DNA of 25,194 nt from Saccoglossus kowalevskii. Its lineage: Eukaryota; Hemichordata; Enteropneusta; Harrimaniidae. The notes under the pieces are model-generated. The model was not told the DNA's origin and searched no databases. It worked only from the letters and a program-made list of their open reading frames with translations. The first letter of the stretch is position 1. Each line of letters opens with the position of its first letter. Where the stretch lies: NCBI RefSeq assembly GCF_000003605.2, contig NW_003151763.1, forward strand, positions 275,609-300,802, given 5' to 3'. Positions 18,895 to 25,194 of this stretch are shown here, one piece after another. Made by a program: the position numbers and the translations under genes.

Positions 18895-18901
18895 TTATAT
18901 A
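18894..18901 (+). promoter_or_regulatory. TATA-like box before the ACP6-like exon
   Basis: TTTATATA lies 53 bases before ATG 18954. Initiation about 30 bases downstream would give a 5' UTR of roughly 25-30 bases. AT-richness makes this a modest call. Confidence 0.35.
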
Positions 18902-18953
18902 CATTGTTAAAAGCATTCTGCTGGTCTGTCTTCTGCTATATGCTCCTGCAGCA

Positions 18954-19190
18954 ATGTTATTCCTGCGAAAAGTTGGTATTTTCGGCACTGCGGTTTGCGG
19001 TTTATGCATCGCCAAATCGACAAAACTATTTAAATTTGCAGATGCGAAATCGGGTGATGCCGACGAGGAAAAGTTTGCCGATGCGAAAGACCAAGGACTC
19101 CGATTGAAATTTGTACAAGTATTCTTTCGCCACGGCGCCAGGACACCGCTTAGTGTTATACCTAATCCAAATAATCTACCTGAATTAGAG
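18954..19190 (+). CDS. ACP6-like lysophosphatidic acid phosphatase, first coding exon
   Basis: ATG 18954 opens 79 codons ending exactly at GAG|GTAAGT (19190/19191), a perfect donor in phase 0. Residues 54-65 or so read KFVQVFFRHGARTPLS, the catalytic RHGxRxP signature of histidine acid phosphatases. The wording closely resembles the N-terminus of vertebrate ACP6 (LK-VQV-FRHGAR-PL), a mitochondrial enzyme that hydrolyses lysophosphatidic acid to monoacylglycerol. The catalytic histidine and both arginines are present. Residues 1-20 (MLFLRKVGIFGTAVCGLCIA) are a hydrophobic leader that could be a signal anchor or targeting peptide. Next comes an unusual charged spacer with KFADAK twice. The frame is also open 5' of this ATG to a TTG at 18888, but no other ATG is in frame. 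The remaining exons are not found, so the intron exceeds 6 kb. Confidence 0.8.
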
Positions 19191-19470
19191 GTAAGTCACA
19201 AATATTCACTGTCATATTTATAGCTGTTTCCATCGACATAATATTACTTATCGCTCATTGTCAATAATCAACCTAGTTCCATGGTACTCGTATCCCGGTG
19301 ACGGGGAAGTTTCGTGCATGGTTCGCCCATATCATGATTGCGACAGACAACTGATTATTCATGATTGTTACCTTCCCTTTACTTATCTGACGTCTTTTTG
19401 GCCGTCATTTAGTCGCAATATTTAGGAGCCAGCAATGTAAACGGAAAAACAAAAAACAGACAAGAAGCTT
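19191..19470 (+). other. Start of the ACP6-like first intron
   Basis: Begins GTAAGTCACA. The downstream frame runs into TAG soon after 19220. No other feature was identified before the dimeric repeat. Confidence 0.6.
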
Positions 19471-19870
19471 CTTGGCTGAGATAGCTCCGTGGTTAGCAAT
19501 GTACATTTCAATTAGAGAATTGAAATATTATCACAAAATGAACAAATTTGAGATCGGTTCACATGAGGTACTTATATGTATTATATCAAAACCATCAGGT
19601 AAAAAAAAAATCACAAAAATATTCATCAAAATTAGAGAATTGAAGATATCATCACGAAATGAACAAATCTGAGAGAAGCCCACCTGTAGTGCTGATATGT
19701 TTAATATAAAAGTAATCACACTTGTGGTTTTCAACAAGAAGTTGAAAATATTATATATATAGTATAAAAAGTAAAAAAGTTGACATGGATGATGACGGAT
19801 GACGACGGACAATCGGACGGACGACGGACATGATAAGCTCCGCTCGACAAAGTTGACAGTGGAGCTCAAA
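19471..19870 (+). repeat. Dimeric dispersed repeat, copy 4 (most complete)
   Basis: Head CTTGGCTGAGATAGCTCCGT then GGTTAGCAATG, with TAGCTCCGTGG matching a Pol III box A pattern. Box B is at best weak (GGTTCACATGA near 19556). Two units start ATTAGAGAATTGAA at 19511 and 19631. The tail has GACGGA-type repeats (19785-19830) and an AGCTCC (19836-19841)...GGAGCT (19861-19866) hairpin, then A-rich sequence. This structure suggests a tRNA-related SINE or composite repeat. It lies in the ACP6-like intron in the sense direction. Confidence 0.8.
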
Positions 19871-21473
19871 AAACTAGATAATGTAATCCAAAGGAAAAAA
19901 AACTAGTAGACTTATTGGCGATCCGCTAACAATCATTTTGGTGGCCGTTTCCATGGCAACCGTAATTTTTTTTCTAACTATGTTCATAGTCGATCAGGCA
20001 AGAAAAATCACAGAAAAGTTAATACGGTACGTGTACAGACATACAGACACGCTGGTAGGCTGAAAAGCTTTCTGCAAAGGCCTCATATTGTTGGATGTAC
20101 TTAAAAAATTACTTTGTTAACTTGAACATTTGAACATTTTATGAACTATTTGTTGAAATATATTTCCATTGGTAAATTTGGTATGATGCATAGAGTCAAA
20201 CCAGTGAAAACACTGGACTTGACTCTGAAAACAAAATACTGATTTTGGACACACACTCAAGCAGAGTGAAATGAGATATGTCTGATATTTATACCTGCCT
20301 AACAATCAAAATTGGTAAGCCCCAAAAAAATTACAGAAAACATAAAATGCAGTTTCTGATGAAAAATTGCCTCCTCTTCCAGTTCAATTTTCTTTCCATT
20401 GATGAAATATATCAAATAACCGCATAGATAAAATTTTTACTCCAAGATTTATAGGGGACACACTTGGCAAAAATAAGTTTTTGGCTGTTACTATGAAAAT
20501 GGTTTTCAGATTTTTCCACTTAGCTAAATTGCAGTTGTGACCTGCTTGTTAAGTTTGGGCGTAATTGGGCCAGCCAGTTACAGCCATTCAGTCAGTCAGT
20601 TAGCTGGGTGTTTCGACGTTTGCTCTGTTCTAGACTTGGCGTTGCCGCTTGACAGATGGTGTGCTGGTGTGGCAAAGTTGGGACTTCTTTTTTGTTTTAC
20701 AAAAAAAAAATATAATTGTCAATTTTTAGCGTGGTCACGAAAACTAACGTGACCACGAAAGATTTAACAGCGAGTGGGGAACATTTTTTTTTTAATTCAA
20801 AATTACACCTATGTGGTCAGTCTACCAGTCTACTGTGTGTGATTCACTATTTCATGGGGTGAAACACTTTGTGTATGTATTTAAATTTTATCCTTTTTTG
20901 GTTGATATGAATTTTACGTAATTCATGAAATCACTTCGAAAAACCTGATTGTATATTTTAATGAATATAAAAACTACAGTAACCTTATCATCTAGTATGG
21001 TAATGCGATGATGTAAACTGTGATGTGTCGATGTAACGGCACCATCAAGTCTAGATTGGACCAAAAACAATGTTTTTTTTGCAAAGCTGTTAACTGTCCG
21101 AATAATTCCCAGAATGGCTGTAATACGTACAACAGGCAGACAAATGGACAGACATAGTCATTATAAGAACAGTTAGCCTGTGAGTGGAGCTTCCCTGTCA
21201 GCGGTCCTTCAAAGTCTGCACAGCTGGAAGGCCAACATGGAAGTCCTACTAGAGTCTTGAATTCAGGGATAATAGTACCAGTACCTATAATAGTATTGGA
21301 TCCACAGTGTTATCTCCAGTTATTTACATTGGATTATCAGTTGCCATGCATACACTCAAACACCGACATTTTGGCTCCTGTTCTACTGAGTAACTGGCTG
21401 TAGGGTAAAGGGTATACCTCAAAACAAATTATTTTCTCATATACTATCATGTACATTGTGTTTACTTATCAAG
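19871..21473. other. Intronic, no exon seen; an X-box and an inverted repeat
   Basis: GTTTCCATGGCAAC at 19947-19960 fits the RFX X-box (RYYNYY-N1-3-RRNRAC). ACAGACATACAGACA near 20036-20050 looks like a repeat tail. A striking inverted repeat lies at 20730-20757. No second ACP6 exon could be recognised in any frame. Confidence 0.45.
20730..20757. repeat. Perfect 10-bp inverted repeat, 8-base spacer
   Basis: CGTGGTCACG (20730-20739), AAAACTAA, CGTGACCACG (20748-20757). Each arm itself has CGTG...CACG ends, so two small hairpins or one large one can form. It may be a paired factor site or the end of a MITE. Confidence 0.7.
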
Positions 21474-21668
21474 TACTGTGGAATACTTTATTTTCACTGG
21501 AATTAATTTTCGCTGAAAAGGTTTTTTGGGCGTTTTCTATGGAATTTATTTTCACTGATTTTTGATGAGTTTAATGATAAATATAGGAAAAAAAGTATAT
21601 TCGATGGATTTTATTTTTATGAAATAATCCCTTCAGTGAAAATAGCGAAAATAAAGTATTCTACAGTA
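21474..21668. mobile_element. TA-flanked MITE, copy 1
   Basis: Left end TA-CTGTGGAATACTTTATT. The right end on the minus strand is TA-CTGTAGAATACTTTATT, so there are long inverted termini with TA at both ends, as in Tc1/mariner-type non-autonomous elements. Both termini continue with TTTTCrCTG motifs. About 195 bp, no coding capacity. Confidence 0.8.
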
Positions 21669-21837
21669 TCTTCAAAGGAATTTTTGCAGTATTCAAATGA
21701 CAAGAGATGCTTGTGTTGTACATTTCAAAGGTGTAGGAATGTAACAATGCAGGTATTCAGTGTTTGTAGTGCTGTTTGCTCCATCACGGAAGGTAGGAGA
21801 GGAAAAAAGAACACAAGTTTATTCCAGATTTAAATAT

Positions 21838-22004
21838 TTTTTGTCCCTGTTTGGGCGCAGTTCGAAAACAGGGACTTATAGATTGACCTCTGTGCGTCCA
21901 TGCATCTGTGTGTTCGTGCTTCCGGACCAGTATTTTAGAAATGCCTGACTGATTACATACAAACTTATATTATACATATGCACATCAGTTTGTTTTGCTA
22001 TCTG
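21838..22004 (+). repeat. Head of a dispersed repeat with a hairpin
   Basis: TCCCTGTTT (21844-21852) pairs with AAACAGGGA (21866-21874), a 9-bp stem with a 13-base loop. It is followed by GACTTATAGATTGACCTCTG and TCCGGACCAG. It leads straight into the ~170-bp periodic array, so the two probably belong to one element. Confidence 0.5.
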
Positions 22005-22790
22005 ATTCAAGATGTCTGAATGGCGCCCATTTTTGTGCTGAAAAATCATCAAAATCAACCATTTCTTGCATTTTTGAACCAGATTTTGGATGTTTACAGA
22101 CGATTTTGTTCAAACTTGGTACATGCATTGGACATTATAGGACCTTGAAGTACGTCATTTTGTCTTTCAGATCAGATTCAAAATGGCTGACTGACTTCCA
22201 TTTTGTTTTAGCGAATGCGATTTTATTGCCATATCTCTAACATATTTTTTGACTAATTATGTTCATATTTTATATACCGGGGGTTATTCATTATACATCA
22301 TGTCATAGATACATGTATACAGATGTATTTGTTGGATGACTGGATTCAAAATGGTCGTATCATGGCCATTTTGTGATAAAAAGTCATCAAAAAATCAAGC
22401 ATTTCTGGCATTCCAGAACTGGATATCAGTCTTTTATGGATTGATTTGTTAAAACTTTGTACACATATCAGACATTGTGGGTTCCTGTTGCACTTCATTT
22501 TGTTTTTCAGACTGGATTCAAAATGGCTGTCTGGTGGCCATTTTGTTTTAATGAATGCGGTTCTGACATGCTTTGATGGATTATGTTCAAATTTTATATA
22601 TTCATTATAGATCATGTCATAGATATACAGATGTTTTGGTTTAACTCAAAATGGCCAACTGGTGGCCATTTTTTTTAATTAATGCTGTTCCAGAGCTGTT
22701 CTCAAAATGGAGTGTCAGTCATTTCAACAGTAAAAAATCATCATAATCAAGCATCAGCTTCTGGATCCATACTTCTGACATGTTTATGTT
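22005..22790 (+). repeat. Alternating ~170-bp tandem repeat (A-B-A-B-A)
   Basis: The unit header ATTCAAnATGG (or close) starts at 22005, 22176, 22344, 22516 and 22644, spacings 171, 168, 172 and 128. Odd units share a body with AAAATCATCAAAATCAACCA / AAAGTCATCAAAAAATCAAG and TTTTTCAG at the end. Even units share TTTTGTTTTAGCGAATGCG / TTTTGTTTTAATGAATGCGG and ATCATGTCATAGAT. The true repeat is therefore a ~340-bp dimer. Each header carries AAAATGGC...GGCCATTTT arms. Confidence 0.75.
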
Positions 22791-22930
22791 CAAAATATAT
22801 TATTATAAACAAAACTATATATCTTAAATTTGATAACTAGCAAGTATGTGCTATGCATGGCTTGTGTTTTTTTTATCATCATTGTCACTTCTTCACAAAA
22901 TGGGTTTGACTCGTGGTTTTTAGAGCTGAA

Positions 22931-22941
22931 AAAATGGCGGC
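22931..22941 (+). promoter_or_regulatory. YY1-type motif overlapping an ATG
   Basis: AAAATGGCGGC fits the YY1 consensus AAnATGGCGGC. The ATG opens a 38-codon frame (MAAATCYAHEKRC...) that ends in the MITE at 23043. YY1 sites often lie at transcription starts with this ATG, but no further exon supports a gene here. Confidence 0.3.
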
Positions 22942-23042
22942 TGCAACTTGCTATGCGCATGAGAAAAGATGCAACAGTGTACATGCTCAGCACAGATTAC
23001 GTAATGTCATAGGTTATTGGCAAACCTGTCACCTAAACATAA

Positions 23043-23217
23043 TACTGTGAAATAATTTATTTTCACTGGAATTAATTTTCGCTGAAAAAACTTTTGGTGA
23101 GTTGAATGTAAAATCTAGGAAAAAGGGTAAATTCGCTGGATTTTATTTTTACTGAATCACTCCTTCGGCGAAAATAGCGAAAATAAATTCCAAGCGAAAA
23201 TAAAGTATTTTACAGTA
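23043..23217. mobile_element. TA-flanked MITE, copy 2
   Basis: Left TA-CTGTGAAATAATTTATTT then TCACTGGAATTAATTTTCGC. Right end (minus strand) TA-CTGTAAAATACTTTATT then TTCGCTTGGAATTTATTTTC. Same family as copies 1 and 3, about 175 bp, and the most symmetric of the three. Confidence 0.85.
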
Positions 23218-24078
23218 CTCGTAAGTTGTTCCAGAATGAGTGAACAATGGACTACTCCATTCCTGTAGTTAAATTGTTTCAGTTTAAAAACAAATAAAAA
23301 ACATTCTGTTGTCTCCTGAAAGATGTGAGTGGGGCTTTCTACCAGACACTTTCATATAAGTTTAGTCGATTACATGTGCACTGATGTTTTTTACACAATA
23401 GATTTGGTATTTTTTTTCTGGCCTGTTCACTGCAAACCAACTTTTAAATTTGTTGTGTGTATGAAATATGATGCTAGGACCCTGGTAGGGCCATGGTTAT
23501 TGGGATAGAATATCTTTATTTCACAAGGATATGTGATTTGGTCATGTTGTGTGGTTTTGGTGTCAATTAATTTATCTCCTACAACATGGACTTGACCTGA
23601 ATGCTAATTATTCACATAATCGCATTACAAGAACGTTCACCAAATAAATAAATCAAAGCGATCATGAAACAGGGGAGAACAGTAGCGTCCTCTCACCTTC
23701 CCTACTACATGTACCTTACATGGTTCTATCATGTAAAATCAGGAATAATTTCCTGAGATTCAATTTGGCTATTTTTTTCATTTATAGGTGAAAGGTATAA
23801 TCATTAAATATGAATTTAAAACCAAGTAATATGCCAGTGATAATTTTACAGCATTTATTTCTGTCACGATCATAAGCAATTGATACTAGCTTTACTTCTG
23901 GCTGTTGAATACACTGAAATTTATTACTAACGGAAATGTATAAATAACTTTCTAGTTATATATACTCTGTATAAACGGTGGCATGTGCACATAAATGGAG
24001 AGGATTTTAAAATGCAGATCTCAATCCATTATTACCTCTGAACTTTCTGATGCTTTTTAATAATGATTAAAAATAAAA
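23218..24078. other. Intronic DNA, no feature seen
   Basis: AT-rich with no supported ORF or exon. Confidence 0.5.
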
Positions 24079-24291
24079 TATTGTAATATACTTTATTTTC
24101 ACTTGGAATTAATTATTTGCTATTTTCGCTGAAGGAATGATTCAGTGAAAATAAAATCCAACGGATATACCTTTTTCCCTATATTTTATATTCAACTTGT
24201 CAAAAATCAATAAAATTAAATTCCATAGAAAACACCCTAAAAGGCTTTTCAGCAAAAATTAATTCCAGCTAAAATAAAGTGTTTTACAGTA
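24079..24291. mobile_element. TA-flanked MITE, copy 3 (inverted interior)
   Basis: Left TA-TTGTAATATACTTTATT then TTCACTTGGAATTAATT. Right end (minus strand) TA-CTGTAAAACACTTTATT then TTAGCTGGAATTAATTTT. The interior order (AACACCCTAAAAGGCTTTTC near the right end) is the reverse complement of copy 1 (AAAAGGTTTTTTGGGCGTTT near the left end), so it is inserted in the opposite orientation. Confidence 0.8.
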
Positions 24292-24357
24292 TTGTAGTAT
24301 AATAGTTATATACTGTATACGTAGTAACATTCATTTATGCTCAAACAATAGCACAAA

Positions 24358-24565
24358 ACTGGTCACTGGTAGCCTAGTGGTTGTTGCATTAGACTCATGA
24401 CCGGTAGACCAAAGTTCAAATCCTACCCTAGGATTAACATCAAAAAGGTCGACCCCTATCCCCGGGTGAGTGTGACACAGACTCAATGGGAAAGCCAATT
24501 CGACTTGCCGAGATTCATTCACTAACGAATGTGACTTTGGGGGAACTTGGGTTAGGGTCTGCATG
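24358..24565 (+). repeat. tRNA-derived SINE
   Basis: A tRNA-like head has a box A (TGGTAGCCTAGTGG, about 24367-24380) and box B (AAGTTCAAATCCTA, about 24413-24426) at normal spacing. The presumed anticodon loop CTCATGA would read CAT (Met-like), but the anticodon stem does not pair well, so it is not a working tRNA gene. The body (GTGTGACACAGACTCAATGG through GTCTGCATGTGCATGTG) is shared with the fragment at 8444-8526. Confidence 0.65.
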
Positions 24566-25194
24566 TGCATGTGTTCGACCGAGCCTAGTTGACACCAGAA
24601 TAGCGCATTAAATTGCTATTTGATAGAGAGATGGCCACATAGCCCTGTCATGTAGTCCCAAACGTGAATATGACTTCTGTGGCAAAAATGCACTATATGT
24701 GTCAGCACTAGCACTTGCAATTTGCACATGCAAAAAAAAGTCAGGAAAGACAACAACAGTGACACTCAATGTCCAGAACTGTCGCCTGGCATAAAAACAT
24801 TTAAAAAAAAAAAAAAGCACAAAATTTAACATCCATCCCATAATGCAATCTGAGAAAAAAAGAACAAAAAAGATAAAAAAAAATGAACCATATTATACCT
24901 TGTGTAGCCTATGAACTGCTTTCAGTGAAAGTAGGGATGCTTGAGTTGTAGCAGACTGATGTATTTCTGTGAATGAGAGTGTTATTCCACTGACTACTCG
25001 CAATGGAATGTATGTTCATATAAATAGATTTGTGCATGCATAATTTGTTATAATAATAAGTATTTTTAGATTAAAATGGCATTGTAGATTTCAATATATT
25101 GTACAGTATATTGTTTCTTTCTTATCAACAATAGGAGTAGAGTTTCAAATCATATGATTTATTCTGAGAAAATTGTCATCTTTTAAAAAACAAG
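24566..25194. other. No gene seen
   Basis: AT-rich intronic-type sequence with A-runs near 24801-24885. Open frames lack motifs. Confidence 0.5.

Noticed and set aside
19471-19877. Helitron, because of the hairpin followed by A-rich sequence and CTAG
   Set aside because: The CTAG is absent in the other copy with a tail (16265-16505), no TC 5' terminus is seen, and the box-A-like head fits a SINE better.
20537-20752. 71-codon plus-strand ORF as a second phosphatase exon
   Set aside because: It shows none of the conserved histidine acid phosphatase segments expected after the RHG motif, and its end lies in an A-run.
24358-24430. Functional tRNA gene
   Set aside because: A and B boxes are present but the anticodon stem pairs poorly, and the sequence continues into a SINE body shared with another locus.
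1-25194. Prokaryotic features such as operons, CRISPR arrays, phage or insertion sequences
   Set aside because: Splice signals, SINE/LINE/MITE content and low coding density are all eukaryotic.

Overview
This window looks like nuclear DNA from an invertebrate animal, probably a marine lophotrochozoan or a basal deuterostome. The evidence is its AT-rich intron-like sequence, GT/AG splice signals, a C2H2 zinc-finger exon, an acid-phosphatase first exon, hAT, MADF and LINE remnants, TA-flanked MITEs and tRNA-derived SINEs. I cannot name the species. It carries no operons, ribosome binding sites, rRNA genes or CRISPR arrays. A run of 501 Ns (14455-14955) is an assembly gap.

Layout. 1-3500: mostly non-coding. 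A broken coding exon of unknown family lies at 1054-1458, and a more GC-rich patch near 2400-2650 holds a kappaB-like site and a 16-bp palindrome. 3500-6000: a repeat graveyard with a five-unit minisatellite, a frameshifted hAT transposase C-terminus on the minus strand, a MADF-domain relic on the plus strand, and two copies of a LINE tail. 6000-10600: repetitive, AT-rich DNA with a strong G-quadruplex motif, a SINE fragment and a MITE end. 10611-11102 (minus): the clearest intact coding region, the last exon of a five-finger C2H2 protein. 11850-16500: nested repeats, comprising a dimeric family with a tRNA-box-A-like head (four copies in the window) and a 1.35-kb unit with inverted ends. A 320-bp part of that unit recurs at about 98% identity 2.8 kb away, and both copies carry a CTCF-like motif. 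16766-18145: a 1.37-kb element bounded by 10-bp perfect inverted termini and TTAA duplications. 18487-18611: a GC-rich fold-back element. 18954-19190 (plus): first coding exon of an ACP6-like histidine acid phosphatase, ending in a perfect splice donor. 19191-25194: probably its first intron, filled with the dimeric repeat, an alternating ~170-bp repeat array, three MITEs of one family and a tRNA-derived SINE.

Only two host genes are supported, the zinc-finger gene and the ACP6-like gene. They point away from each other (minus and plus) about 8 kb apart. I see no multi-gene system. The most unusual material is repetitive: the inverted-end unit with CTCF-like motifs, the TTAA element, and two repeat families with internal periods of about 120-170 bp.
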